A DNA stretch of 64,000 nt, taken from positions 1,860,001-1,924,000 of the forward strand of contig OZ243962.1 in assembly GCA_965214625.1 (NCBI GenBank), in the 5' to 3' direction. This DNA is from G965214625 sp965214625. Its GTDB lineage: Bacteria > Pseudomonadota > Gammaproteobacteria > Arenicellales > Poriferihabitantaceae. Shown here piece by piece: positions 9,173-18,307 of the stretch. Positions within the stretch are counted from its first letter, which is position 1; each line of letters opens with the position of its first letter. Below the pieces are notes generated by a model. It was not told the DNA's origin, ran no database searches, and saw only the letters and a list, made by a program, of their open reading frames with translations. The translations under genes and the position numbers were made by a program.

Positions 9173-9305
9173 GAGGCATTGGCGACTTCTGTCCACCATT
9201 TTTACCCCGTTGATGCTGCCGTGTGACCGCCAGGGGTGTGAGACTCTTGGCGGATGTGAAGGATTGCGCAACCTGGTGGTCGTTGCTGTTTAAGGTGGAT
9301 AGGGT

Positions 9306-10466
9306 TCACGGGTCAGGCAATAGGTTCGTGAGGAGCTCATCCAGAAACAGATAGCCTCGCTCTGAACATTTGATGTTGCCTTGATCTATCTCCAGAAAAC
9401 CGCTTGTCTTCATTGGAGTCAAATACCGGATCAACTCGGTTTGCGTCAAGCCCGTTCTGTGAGTGGCCTGCGAAAGATCAAATCCATCAGTGAGTCGAAG
9501 GGCGTTCATCAGGAATTCAAAACCGATCTCTGACAAGGGAACCGTCTTGCGGTTGCTGTATGATTTTCCGTTTAAGACTGAATCGAGATAGGTGCGAGGA
9601 TGTTTCTGTTTCCAGCTTCGTATGATGCCCGCTTGACAGGACAGTTTGGAATGCGCACCGGCCCCGATACCCAAGTAGTCACCAAACCGCCAGTAGTTGA
9701 GATTGTGACGACACTGGTATTGATCAAGCGCATAAGCGGAAACCTCGTATCGATAATAGCCGAACGACGAGGTCAATTGGGTCAGCCTGTGTTCTATCCC
9801 GAGCCAAAGGTCCATGTCCGGGAGTGACGGAGGGTATCGGTGAAACCAGGTGTTGGGCTCAATGGTCAATTGATACAATGAAAGATGTGTCGGTGCAATA
9901 TCGATGGCTTTTTGGCAGTCACTGAGTGCCATTTCCGCATCTTGTCCGGGCAGCCCATACATAAGATCAATATTGATATTGGAGAATCCGGCTCGTTTTG
10001 CGGTCTGGACTGCATGATAGATACTGTCGGTATCATGGATGCGTCCTAAAACGGCAAGATGATCGTTATTGAAACTCTGGGCCCCCAGGGAAAGCCGATT
10101 AATGCCGGCTTCCAGATAGTCGTCGAATGCATCGTGCTCTATTGTCCCGGGATTTGCCTCTAAAGTGATTTCGATATCGTTTGAAAAGGCCATGTGTGCC
10201 CTGATTTTTTTCAGTAGCTGCCCCAGGCTTTTGCCTGAAAACAGACTCGGAGTTCCGCCCCCCATATAAATCGACACCAATTCCCTTTGTGTGCTCATGG
10301 TGACCAGATCATTGGCCAGATCCTGGAGTAGCCCTTCAATATAAGACGATGCGTCAAGCTCTCCCTTGAGTGTGTGGGAATTGAAATCACAGTAGGGACA
10401 CTTTCGTATGCACCAGGGAAAGTGAATATAAAGAGACAGCGGCGGGAGACTAGGGGTGCACCACAT
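9306..10466 (-). CDS. hemW: Radical SAM protein HemW (heme chaperone-like)
   Basis: HemW-family protein, formerly misannotated as oxygen-independent coproporphyrinogen oxidase; it is thought to bind and deliver heme. From the chosen ATG it has 386 residues. The radical SAM motif C-I-R-K-C-P-Y-C is followed by D-F, where HemN has a further Cys; this places it in HemW. G-G-G-T-P-S and the C-terminal HemN_C domain are present. The open frame extends upstream to about 10568, but that part overlaps hprA and lacks family similarity. The chosen start overlaps the end of hprA by 17 bp. In many gammaproteobacteria hemW follows rdgB; here it follows a dehydrogenase. Confidence 0.88.
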   Translation of the reverse strand: MWCTPSLPPLSLYIHFPWCIRKCPYCDFNSHTLKGELDASSYIEGLLQDLANDLVTMSTQRELVSIYMGGGTPSLFSGKSLGQLLKKIRAHMAFSNDIEITLEANPGTIEHDAFDDYLEAGINRLSLGAQSFNNDHLAVLGRIHDTDSIYHAVQTAKRAGFSNINIDLMYGLPGQDAEMALSDCQKAIDIAPTHLSLYQLTIEPNTWFHRYPPSLPDMDLWLGIEHRLTQLTSSFGYYRYEVSAYALDQYQCRHNLNYWRFGDYLGIGAGAHSKLSCQAGIIRSWKQKHPRTYLDSVLNGKSYSNRKTVPLSEIGFEFLMNALRLTDGFDLSQATHRTGLTQTELIRYLTPMKTSGFLEIDQGNIKCSERGYLFLDELLTNLLPDP

Positions 10467-11430
10467 TGACGGGTTGGTTTTGCTTCCAGGCTTGCAGGTT
10501 GTTTGCCAACTGTGCCACCAGTCTTTGCCTCGATTCCCTGCTGGCCCAGGCATTATGCGGCGTGACAATGAGGTTTGGCAGGGAACTGCCGGTTAGCATA
10601 TGGTTGTCAGGAGGAGGTTCGATATCCAGAACATCAATCCCTGCTCCTGCGATCTGGTGGGTCTTCAGCGCATGGATCAAGGCATTGGAATCAACGATTG
10701 CACCACGCGCCGAATTGATCAAAATAGCGCTCCTTTTCATTAAATTGAATTGCTCGGTGCTGATCAGGTTTCGGGTTTCAGCGGTGAGTGGACAGTGTAG
10801 CGATAGGATATCGATTTCAGGGAGCAACAACTCCAACGGAAGCCGGTCTTGGGTCGGGTTCCCCCCGGGTCGTTGACACAACAGGACCGTCATGCCAAAG
10901 GCCTTGGCGATCTTGGCCACCTCCCGACCCAGAACGCCATAACCGACAATGCCCAGTGTCTTGCCTGAGAGCTCGCTAATCGGGTAATCAAGCAGGCAGA
11001 ATACCTTGCTTTCCTGCCACTTTCCAGCAACGACCAAGCGATGATACTGGATCATGTTGGTCATTAAATTCAGTATCAGAGCGAATACGTGTTGGGCGAC
11101 CGCAGGGGTTGAGTACTGCCGGGCATTGCAAACAACGATATTGCGCTGCTTGCAGGCATGTATATCGACATTGTCGATCCCGGTGGCCGCGACCAAAATC
11201 AATTGCAAATTTTTCGATTGAACAATCGACTCCTTTTGCAGACGGACCTTATTGGTGATCACGATGTCGGCGTCAGAAATTCTCTCCAAAATCTGATGTG
11301 TTTCGGTACTGTTATAGGCCGTCCATTGCATGTTGATATCGTATAGTGGAGTCAAGTCGATATCTCCCCTGTCGAATGAGTCCTTGTCGAGTATTACGCC
11401 TTTCATGTCATGTTGCTTGACCCGGATCAT
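10450..11430 (-). CDS. hprA: D-2-hydroxyacid dehydrogenase, probably glycerate dehydrogenase / hydroxypyruvate reductase
   Basis: NAD(P)-dependent D-isomer-specific 2-hydroxyacid dehydrogenase of 326 residues. It shows the Rossmann motif G-I-V-G-Y-G-V-L-G, the catalytic Arg in N-S-A-R-G-A-I-V-D, the Glu in D-V-L-D-I-E-P and the His in T-P-H-N-A-W-A-S. The N-terminal L-D-K-D-S-F-D...D-L-T-P-L pattern resembles HprA. Substrate cannot be proven from sequence; D-lactate or another hydroxyacid is possible. The ATG at 11430 has an upstream GAGG; a later ATG at 11406 is an alternative. It overlaps hemW on the same strand and is divergent from the Nudix gene. Confidence 0.75.
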   Translation of the reverse strand: MIRVKQHDMKGVILDKDSFDRGDIDLTPLYDINMQWTAYNSTETHQILERISDADIVITNKVRLQKESIVQSKNLQLILVAATGIDNVDIHACKQRNIVVCNARQYSTPAVAQHVFALILNLMTNMIQYHRLVVAGKWQESKVFCLLDYPISELSGKTLGIVGYGVLGREVAKIAKAFGMTVLLCQRPGGNPTQDRLPLELLLPEIDILSLHCPLTAETRNLISTEQFNLMKRSAILINSARGAIVDSNALIHALKTHQIAGAGIDVLDIEPPPDNHMLTGSSLPNLIVTPHNAWASRESRQRLVAQLANNLQAWKQNQPVNVVHP

Positions 11431-11758
11431 TGTCTCGGCCTCGTTGGTCTGCAGCCTGGTTTCTGATATTGCCCTCTGACGGCCACATCCCTTGTTTGCG
11501 TTGTTTCACTGTCATTTGAATTTTGCGGCCCCCTGTCCTTGTGACTGGATGGATACGCCGTTGCTGTTGTTTGACAAGGTGGTGCCGTCCACCGCATGCA
11601 CTGTCAGCTATCGCCTGATGCGCTTGAAACGATTGAACGGATAATATACCCGAAACCGCGCACGAATGTCGTGGATGGTGTATGGTTCTATGGCGTGGTT
11701 CAGTGAGACATATTTTGTCCAACCAAGAAGGAATAATACAGCAGACAACAAGCAGGCA
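11431..11758. other. Intergenic region between hprA and the Nudix gene
   Basis: About 330 bp between divergent genes. It must hold promoters for both. I see no convincing sigma70 pair, no repeat and no coding frame with family similarity. The Nudix frame stays open back to 11666, so its true start may lie inside this region. Confidence 0.4.
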
Positions 11759-12364
11759 ATGATGGCAGACAGACCGATCTTGAGCGCTGCTTTTGATCAT
11801 ACCGGCAGTCATATTCAATCGAAACTGGCCGGGTACCAACCGAAAATCATTTCCAGCCTGAGCAGTCGGGTTGCTTCGGTGGCGTTGATTTTGCGGCATT
11901 TCGATGGAATACCGAAAATTTTTTTCATCAAGAGGGCGGTTAATGCGCGCGACCCGTGGTCTGGCCAGATTGCCTTTCCAGGAGGCAGCCAGGAACAACA
12001 AGACAAAGATATTGTTGCCACTGCCTGTCGTGAAACGATTGAGGAGGTCGGTATGTTGATTAATGAGCAGATGCTCATAGGACGTTTGGATGACTTGCAA
12101 GGTAGCAGTCGTGGCAAGCAGGTTGACTTGACCGTCAGTTGTTTTGTTTTTTATCTGGATACGCCACAAAAAACAACACATAACATGGAAGTCGCGGAGA
12201 GTTTCTGGGTATCGATCGGTGATTTGGTGGATCCCAGGCGGGCGACGCAGGTTCAGACAGACTATGCTGACAACCCCTATCCCGCGGTTTGCCTGGAGAC
12301 AGGAAAAGTCCTGTGGGGGCTGACCTATCGGTTTGTCGAGCGGTTCTTGGAGATCGTGTCTTGA
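11759..12364 (+). CDS. CoA pyrophosphatase-type Nudix hydrolase
   Basis: About 201 residues from the ATG pair at 11759/11762; the same frame is open from 11666. The CoA-diphosphatase (NudL/UPF0035) signature is visible: a basic R-A-V-N-A-R-D-P-W-S-G-Q-I-A-F-P-G-G block followed by the Nudix helix ending in R-E-T-I-E-E-V-G. The usual Nudix Glu before this helix is replaced within a D-K-D segment, as is common in this subfamily. Known members cleave CoA and its derivatives to phosphopantetheine and 3',5'-ADP. The start is uncertain because neither ATG has a strong ribosome-binding site. Confidence 0.8.
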   Translation: MMADRPILSAAFDHTGSHIQSKLAGYQPKIISSLSSRVASVALILRHFDGIPKIFFIKRAVNARDPWSGQIAFPGGSQEQQDKDIVATACRETIEEVGMLINEQMLIGRLDDLQGSSRGKQVDLTVSCFVFYLDTPQKTTHNMEVAESFWVSIGDLVDPRRATQVQTDYADNPYPAVCLETGKVLWGLTYRFVERFLEIVS

Positions 12365-13283
12365 AGGAGGGCGATGCCGACCAACTGGATTCGAGGGTCA
12401 CGATGTAACCTGTCAGGCATCATGAGAGCGGGCTGAACCGGTTGATGTGCAGTCGAAAAGATCGGTTTGACTGAGCTGATGTGCTGCGGCCGCCTTCTTC
12501 GTGAGTGCTGCGGAGCAGGGAAAATCGGATCGGGAGGGTGTCCATCCTGACAGTGGTCCGGTCACGCCGCTTTAAATGGAGCGACAGCGAAGAGAATCAC
12601 CGGGTCATGGGCAGGATGATCCCGATCGATTCCATGCCGTCTTCTTGCGGCTGTCGCATTAAACCGGTTCCCATCTCCCAAGGAGCACGACCATGTGCGA
12701 TGCCAATGCACCAGCAGGCTCTGTGATTGATGGATGTCGACTACCGTTTGTACCGTCAGCAGCGACTTCGTTGATGCGTATCGTACTGTCCCGGTTTGCT
12801 CTTCGACCCGCAAGGTCGATTTCACGATGTGATGCCCTCCCGACCGATCAGGTTTTGACCCTGATGTGGCCGGTATCGGGTGCGGTCATGTTATCGGGTT
12901 GCCGAATCGTCTCCGGTTCAATGGCGGGCATGCGAAATCAACAGTCCGATACCGGGTACTGGAGAGCTTGAGCAGAGCATGGTTCGTCGTCTTTGATTAT
13001 CCATGTTAATAAATCATTTAGAAAATAAATAGAGAATCAACATTAATATAAATTCGGAAAATTTCGCAAAAGTTCCTTATTTTTCAGTAAGTTAAGATGC
13101 CAAGACCTGAGAAATCGTCATCGCATTGTCTAAAATAAGACTATATTATCAATAAAATCAACATGTTACCGATATTCAGTCACTGCGTTGACCGCAGAAT
13201 CCAGTGTTGGTCCGGCGACTGAAAAAAGACAAAAATTCCTTAAAAATCAATGCGATTATGCAAGAAAAATATCTGAAATCAGC
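12365..13283. other. Long region without a recognised gene upstream of the dcw promoter
   Basis: About 920 bp. The left two thirds (to about 12990) are G+C-rich and contain short overlapping frames (for example 12505-12726 and 12693-12971 on +, 12562-12825 on -) with no recognised family, no consistent codon pattern and no good start signals. From about 12990 to 13283 the DNA becomes strongly A+T-rich, as expected for a promoter-proximal region. A small inverted repeat, CTGCG-N5-CGCAG, lies near 13182. The left part may be a decayed gene. Confidence 0.4.
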
Positions 13284-13312
13284 TTGACACGACTTTATTT
13301 GAAATCTATAGT
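13284..13312 (+). promoter_or_regulatory. Sigma70 promoter of the dcw cluster (Pmra)
   Basis: TTGACA (13284-13289) and TATAGT (13307-13312) are separated by exactly 17 bp, close to the sigma70 consensus. The start point would lie near 13319, leaving a leader of about 55 nt before mraZ. The -10 box abuts the first MraZ box, which fits direct autorepression. Confidence 0.8.
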
Positions 13313-13346
13313 GGGTAATTGTGGGTAATTGTGGGTAATCGTGGGA
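13312..13346 (+). promoter_or_regulatory. MraZ operator: four tandem TGGG boxes
   Basis: TGGG occurs at 13312, 13322, 13332 and 13342, an exact 10-bp period; the first three repeats share the unit TGGGTAAT followed by T or C and G. MraZ is known to bind tandem TGGGN boxes spaced by 5 nt upstream of its own gene. The array begins within the -10 element and covers the predicted transcription start, so MraZ binding should block initiation of the whole cluster. Confidence 0.85.
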
Positions 13347-13374
13347 TTATTAATCGTAAAAAAAGAGCTTTCAG

Positions 13375-13833
13375 ATGATTCGCGGCGCTAATGTACTTAA
13401 TCTGGATGTCAAAGGTCGAATGGCGATCCCGAGTGTCTATCGACAAGACTTGGTTGAGCGTTGTGAGGGCAAGATGACGGTGACTGTCAATACGACCGGA
13501 GAGCATTGTTTATGGCTGTATCCCAGGGACGAATGGATGGAGGTCGAGAAAAAGGTCAAGAAGTTGCCCAGCTTTGACCCGAATCATCTCAAGCTGAATC
13601 GTTTCCTCATCGGGTTATCGAATGATGTGGAGATGGATAAAAACGGACGGATCCTTCTCGTTGCGCCATTAAGGGAATTCGCGAAGTTAACCAAGTCAAT
13701 TTGTTTGGTAGGACAGGGAAACAAGTTTGAAATATGGGATGAAGAGCTTTGGAACATGCGGTGTGAGCAGTGGCTGAAAGAGGGTATGGACCTGAGCAAC
13801 ATATCGGTCGAAATGGAGCAACTTTCACTGTAA
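13375..13833 (+). CDS. mraZ: Transcriptional regulator MraZ
   Basis: DNA-binding protein of the AbrB-like double SpoVT fold that forms ring oligomers and represses the dcw operon. The 152 residues include the conserved start G-A-N-V-L-N-L-D-V-K-G-R and the second-half repeat D-K-N-G-R-I-L-L. It is the first gene of the cluster and lies directly downstream of four matching operator boxes. The next gene, rsmH, begins 2 bp after its stop, as in most bacteria. Confidence 0.96.
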   Translation: MIRGANVLNLDVKGRMAIPSVYRQDLVERCEGKMTVTVNTTGEHCLWLYPRDEWMEVEKKVKKLPSFDPNHLKLNRFLIGLSNDVEMDKNGRILLVAPLREFAKLTKSICLVGQGNKFEIWDEELWNMRCEQWLKEGMDLSNISVEMEQLSL

Positions 13834-13835
13834 CG

Positions 13836-14771
13836 ATGAATATGGTGGTCAAACATGTTCCGGTTTTGAAAAAGGAGGTCGTGCGGGCCTTATGCCTCGA
13901 GCGCGGCGAATATGTCGTTGACGCAACGTTTGGTCAAGGGGGGCATGCCGAATTAATTTTGGCTCAGCTGTCAAAAACAGCGCATTTTATCGTGATTGAC
14001 CGTGATCCAGTCGCAATCCGGGTGGCACAACTTAAATTGGGGGGCGACAAGCGGGTGGAGATCATTCATGCGCCGTTTTCCCAACTCGAGCAGATACTGG
14101 GTGAACGGGATTTGTTGGGCCGTATCAGTGCGTTGTTGTTTGATTTCGGTGTTTCCTCCCCCCAGTTGGAGGATGCCTCTCGAGGATTTAGTTTTTTACA
14201 TGATGGTCCATTGGACATGCGCATGAATCCAACCGAGGGTATACCCGCATCAAGGTGGTTGAGAGAAGTTTCCGAGACCGACTTGGCCTCTGTGCTGCGG
14301 CATTTTGGCGAAGAACGTTTTGCGAAACGCGTGGCACGCAAAATCAAGAAAACACTGGGGGAGAAGCGTATCGACACGACCGGCGAGCTCGCTGCATTGG
14401 TCGAACAGACGATTCCGAAAAGGGAACCCAAAAAGCACCCAGCGACCCGTACTTTTCAGGCAATTCGTATTGCAGTTAACGATGAACTGGTGGAAATCTC
14501 ATCGGTTTTACCCCAAGCCACCAAGGCACTGGCACCAGGCGGACGGGTGGTGATGATTAGTTTTCACTCACTAGAGGACCGATTAGTGAAACGTTTTTTT
14601 AAGGAACAGTCGCGTGGCGACCCTTATCCCCCCGATCTGCCGGTGATCAACGAGATGTTGAGCCCGAAGCTAAAACTGGTTGGAAAGCCGCTGAGGGCTA
14701 AAGCGGATGAACTGCATCGTAACAGACGGGCACGAAGTGCCATCATGAGGGTGGCGGAAAAGGTTGCGTAA
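13836..14771 (+). CDS. rsmH: 16S rRNA (cytosine1402-N4)-methyltransferase RsmH (MraW)
   Basis: S-adenosylmethionine-dependent methyltransferase acting on C1402 of 16S rRNA. From the ATG just after the mraZ stop it has 311 residues, the usual length; a second ATG at 13842 is also possible. The SAM motif D-A-T-F-G-Q-G-G-H, the L-F-D-F-G-V-S-S-P-Q-L-D/E block and the C-terminal I-S-F-H-S-L-E-D-R motif are all visible. The frame extends upstream into mraZ, but those residues do not belong to the family. Its end overlaps the possible TTG start of ftsL. Confidence 0.96.
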   Translation: MNMVVKHVPVLKKEVVRALCLERGEYVVDATFGQGGHAELILAQLSKTAHFIVIDRDPVAIRVAQLKLGGDKRVEIIHAPFSQLEQILGERDLLGRISALLFDFGVSSPQLEDASRGFSFLHDGPLDMRMNPTEGIPASRWLREVSETDLASVLRHFGEERFAKRVARKIKKTLGEKRIDTTGELAALVEQTIPKREPKKHPATRTFQAIRIAVNDELVEISSVLPQATKALAPGGRVVMISFHSLEDRLVKRFFKEQSRGDPYPPDLPVINEMLSPKLKLVGKPLRAKADELHRNRRARSAIMRVAEKVA

Positions 14772-14775
14772 ACTG

Positions 14776-15048
14776 ATGAACAGTTTCTCTGTCGTGACGT
14801 TAGGTCTGATATTGATCAGTGCTTGTTTCGTGATTGCGATTCGGCACGAAAATCGGCTGGTGTTTTCTGATTTGCAAAAAATTGAACAGGACAGGAAAAA
14901 ATTGCAGGTCGAGTGGGGGAGACTGATGTTGGAAAAAGCAACCTGGTCGACTCAGCACAACATTGCAGATGATGCCAGAAAGCGATTGAAGATGTCGCCA
15001 CCGACGGCAGAAAATATCGTTACCTTGCAGCGGAGAACGGACTCGTGA
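14776..15048 (+). CDS. ftsL: Cell division protein FtsL
   Basis: Bitopic inner-membrane protein that, with FtsB and FtsQ, links the Z-ring to septal peptidoglycan synthesis. The 90 residues have one N-terminal membrane segment (about 6-23), followed by a Leu-rich coiled coil in the periplasm. Sequence conservation is low in this family; the assignment rests on size, topology and position between rsmH and ftsI. An in-frame TTG at 14764, overlapping the end of rsmH, would add four residues and is an alternative start. Confidence 0.88.
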   Translation: MNSFSVVTLGLILISACFVIAIRHENRLVFSDLQKIEQDRKKLQVEWGRLMLEKATWSTQHNIADDARKRLKMSPPTAENIVTLQRRTDS

Positions 15049-16799
15049 ATAACACCTGGGGGACATTGGACGGTAAGTCGCAAAACGGGGACCTTGAACT
15101 AGGGCGGGTTTTGATATGGCGTAAACGGTGTGTATTGATATTGATGCTGGCGTTGGTCTGTGTTTTGGGATTGCGGGTTGCGCAATTACAGACACAGGCA
15201 TACGCGCATTTGCATGTCCAAGGAGACAAGCGGTACTTGCGTGAAGTCAGAATCAATCCAGAAAGGGGGGCGATTCTGGACAGAAATCGACAGATTCTGA
15301 CCGTCAGCACACCGGTTGAATCAGTTGTTGCCGATCCCAGGGTATTTTGCGTTGATTCAGCAAGATGGGACCAGATTGCCACCATTGTAGGGACGACGCT
15401 CGACAAGATAACACACCACTGTGACAGGTTTTCCGAAGCCGATTTTATGTATATCCAGCGTCGGTTACCGCCGTCAGTATCGTCTCAAGTCAAGGCAATG
15501 CAGTTGCCGGGGATCGAACTTAGAACGGAATACAAACGCTATTATCCAAGTGGACCGACAAGTGCCCATCTTGTCGGTTTTACTGATATCGATGATCGCG
15601 GCCAAGAAGGATTGGAAAAACAATTTGATCTTCAGCTAAGAGGGAAAGAAGGCCGCAAACGGGTATTGAAAGCGTTAGATGGTCACTTCGTTGAGAGTGT
15701 CGAGAGTATCCAGCAAGTGCAACACGGAGAAGACCTGGTGATCAGTATTGATGCGCGCATACAGTCCCTTGGGAGTGGTTATCTGGAAGCGGCTGTCAAA
15801 CGGTTCGGAGCGTCTGGTGGCAGTGTCGTCGTGCTGGCGGTGCCAAGTGGTGAAATTTTGGCCATGGTCAATTCACCACAATTTAATCCGAATGATCGAC
15901 GGACGATCAAACAGGGGGAATTTAGGAATCGTGCCGTAACAGACGCCTTGGAACCCGGGTCGACTGTGAAACCCTTCACCGTGGCGATGGCATTGGAAAG
16001 TGGCAAGGTTGGTCCGGACAGCCTAGTGGATACCCACCCGGGAAAGCTTCGGATAGGTGCCCACACGATTAGTGATGTGCATGATTACGGTGAGGTCTCT
16101 GTATCGGATGTCGTTGTACGTTCAAGTAACATCGGCGTTGTGAAGTTGGCACTTGCTTTCCCGTTTGATCGTATCTATGACACTTTTCGCAAGATTGGTT
16201 TCGGTGAGATATCCGGTGGTTTGCTTGGCGAAACACCGGGGATGCTGGAAAAAAAGACCCGGGAAATAGAGCATGCGACCTTTGCCTATGGATACGGATT
16301 GTCAGTCACTCCGTTACAGCTGGCCAGAGCGTACACTGTGTTTGCAACCGACGGTGTTTTGTTGCCCCTGACATTGGAAAAAAGGGAACCCGGTTACGTT
16401 GCATCGGGCAAAAGAGTTTTTAGTCCGCAAACCACAGCACGTGTTCGGGCGATGCTGGAGCAGGTTGTCAGTTCAAGGGGGACCGCCCGGAAAGCACAGG
16501 TTCCGCGCTATCGAGTGGGTGGCAAAACGGGGACGACACACAAGCTGATAGACGGGAATTACGTTAACAAGCGTTATATCTCACTATTTGCCGGGATTGC
16601 ACCGATGAGCGACCCCCGGTTCGTCATGGTGGTGTCGATTGATGACCCCCAGGCGAATTCTCTTTATTACGGTGGCGATGTCGCTGCACCCGTATTTTCA
16701 AATCTCATGGAAGACATATTGAGACTGTACAATGCCAAACCCGACGGGCTGTCCAAAGCAGGGATAGCCGCTCGGTCGGAAAACGGGAAGCGCGCATGA
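15045..16799 (+). CDS. ftsI: Septal peptidoglycan transpeptidase FtsI (PBP3)
   Basis: Class B penicillin-binding protein that cross-links septal peptidoglycan. The 584 residues include a membrane anchor (about 30-47), a pedestal domain with R-G-A-I-L-D-R, and a transpeptidase domain with the active-site Ser306 in S-T-V-K, the S-S-N motif and K494-T-G-T. The GTG start overlaps the ftsL stop. FtsI acts with FtsW, encoded seven kilobases downstream in the same operon. It is the usual target of division-specific beta-lactams. Confidence 0.97.
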   Translation: MNNTWGTLDGKSQNGDLELGRVLIWRKRCVLILMLALVCVLGLRVAQLQTQAYAHLHVQGDKRYLREVRINPERGAILDRNRQILTVSTPVESVVADPRVFCVDSARWDQIATIVGTTLDKITHHCDRFSEADFMYIQRRLPPSVSSQVKAMQLPGIELRTEYKRYYPSGPTSAHLVGFTDIDDRGQEGLEKQFDLQLRGKEGRKRVLKALDGHFVESVESIQQVQHGEDLVISIDARIQSLGSGYLEAAVKRFGASGGSVVVLAVPSGEILAMVNSPQFNPNDRRTIKQGEFRNRAVTDALEPGSTVKPFTVAMALESGKVGPDSLVDTHPGKLRIGAHTISDVHDYGEVSVSDVVVRSSNIGVVKLALAFPFDRIYDTFRKIGFGEISGGLLGETPGMLEKKTREIEHATFAYGYGLSVTPLQLARAYTVFATDGVLLPLTLEKREPGYVASGKRVFSPQTTARVRAMLEQVVSSRGTARKAQVPRYRVGGKTGTTHKLIDGNYVNKRYISLFAGIAPMSDPRFVMVVSIDDPQANSLYYGGDVAAPVFSNLMEDILRLYNAKPDGLSKAGIAARSENGKRA

Positions 16800-18307
16800 A
16801 CAAGTTGGATCATGTCTGTTCAGGCGCAGTGCAGCCCGCCTTGCCTGCGTGCCGCTTGGGAGACCTGTTTGATGATGTTGCAGATACCAGGGAGTATCGA
16901 AACCGACGTGTCGGATCGTTACGGCTAGACAGTCGGCAGGTGGAGCCAGGCAGTTTGTTTTTCGCGATCCCGGGGGAAACCGGTGATGGCAGAAACCACA
17001 TTACTGAGGCCCTGGAACGGGGGGCCTCGGCGGTATCGTATGAGAAACGCCAGGCGGGGTTGCCTGACCTGGATAAAGGGGCCGTGCCATTTATCGCGGT
17101 GGATGATCTGCGTTCGAAAATCAGTGTGATCGCGGCACGGTATTACGGACATCCTTCCCGTCATCTTGATCTGGTTGGCGTGACTGGAACAAACGGCAAG
17201 ACAACATTTACTTTCTTGCTCGCGCAAGCCTTCGAATTACTGGGACGAAAATGTGGCGTAATGGGCACAATCGGGAACGGTTATGTCAATGCAATTCACA
17301 AGTCACTGCTAACGACCGGTAATGCCATAGAAGTACAAAAGCAGCTTGCGATGTTCCTGGATGACAAAGCACAGGTAGTCTGTATGGAGGTTTCTTCGCA
17401 TGCTTTGGCGCAAGACCGAGTGAGCGGGGTCGATTTCGATATCGCTGTTTTTACCAATTTGAGCCAGGATCATCTGGATTATCACGGTACGCACAGTCGG
17501 TATGCGGCGGCAAAGAAGAAACTGTTCATGTCCGGTGACCTCGACTTGATTGTGGTTAACCATGATGATGCATTGGGCAGAGACATTCTCCGTGCCCACA
17601 GTGCGCACAGGAGTATCACCTATGGGTTGGAAGGCGGGCAGGTTGTTCCATCAAATCTGCTTGTTGATGTCGATGGGATCCACTTCGATATCCACTGGGC
17701 TGATCAGACCCTGCATTTTTTTTCCCCACTCCTGGGCAAGATAAATGTACCGAACCTGCTGGCTGTCATTGCCTGCTTGCTGGGTTGTGGCACCACGATC
17801 GATGAGATACAGAACATTTTGCCTCATCTGTCTCCTCCCCCTGGACGCATGGAACTGTTCGGCACAACAACGGCAGCACCCAAAGTGGTTGTCGATTATT
17901 CTCATACGCCGGATTCGTTGCAAAAGGCCCTGATGTCCCTGAGGCCGCTAACCCAAGGTCGGATTACGGTGGTATTTGGATGTGGCGGGGAGCGTGATAC
18001 GACCAAGCGGGCCCAGATGGGCCATATCGCAGAGCAATATGCGGATCGGATTATCCTGACCGACGATAACCCGAGAACCGAATCATCAAAAGAGATTATT
18101 CGCCAAATCAGGTTCGGAATAGACGGTGCGGTGGATATCATTCCTGATCGCAGACAGGCGATTGGGGAAGCGATCTGTCGTTCTCGATCTGAAGATGTTG
18201 TCTTGGTCGCAGGCAAGGGGCACGAAGAGACCCAGATAACCTGCGACGGCGTGATTCCGTTCAGTGACAGGGCGGTAGTGAACGAATGGCTGGGGATGTC
18301 ATCATGA
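16796..18307 (+). CDS. murE: UDP-MurNAc-tripeptide synthetase MurE
   Basis: ATP-dependent ligase that adds the third amino acid to UDP-MurNAc-L-Ala-D-Glu. The 503 residues show the Mur ligase P-loop G-T-N-G-K-T near residue 130, the carbamylated-Lys region and, near residue 424, D-N-P-R, which is diagnostic for meso-diaminopimelate rather than lysine. The wall is therefore of the standard Gram-negative type, which fits dapA being present at the right end of the window. The ATG overlaps the ftsI stop by 4 bp. Confidence 0.97.
   Translation: MNKLDHVCSGAVQPALPACRLGDLFDDVADTREYRNRRVGSLRLDSRQVEPGSLFFAIPGETGDGRNHITEALERGASAVSYEKRQAGLPDLDKGAVPFIAVDDLRSKISVIAARYYGHPSRHLDLVGVTGTNGKTTFTFLLAQAFELLGRKCGVMGTIGNGYVNAIHKSLLTTGNAIEVQKQLAMFLDDKAQVVCMEVSSHALAQDRVSGVDFDIAVFTNLSQDHLDYHGTHSRYAAAKKKLFMSGDLDLIVVNHDDALGRDILRAHSAHRSITYGLEGGQVVPSNLLVDVDGIHFDIHWADQTLHFFSPLLGKINVPNLLAVIACLLGCGTTIDEIQNILPHLSPPPGRMELFGTTTAAPKVVVDYSHTPDSLQKALMSLRPLTQGRITVVFGCGGERDTTKRAQMGHIAEQYADRIILTDDNPRTESSKEIIRQIRFGIDGAVDIIPDRRQAIGEAICRSRSEDVVLVAGKGHEETQITCDGVIPFSDRAVVNEWLGMSS

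Noticed and set aside
9220..9260. Hairpin CCGCCA/TGGCGG between fghA and hemW as a terminator
   Set aside because: The arms pair, but the loop is long and no T run follows on either strand.
10467..10568. Extended N-terminus of hemW
   Set aside because: Overlaps hprA coding sequence and precedes the conserved L-Y-I-H-F-P-W-C start region of the family.
11408..12181. 257-codon minus-strand frame across the hprA-Nudix gap and Nudix gene
   Set aside because: It briefly looked transposase-like because of basic stretches, but no catalytic motif is present and most of it is antisense to the Nudix domain.
13311..13346. Short tandem repeat that could be mistaken for a CRISPR or microsatellite
   Set aside because: Unit length, TGGG core, spacing and place upstream of mraZ match the MraZ operator; there are no spacers.
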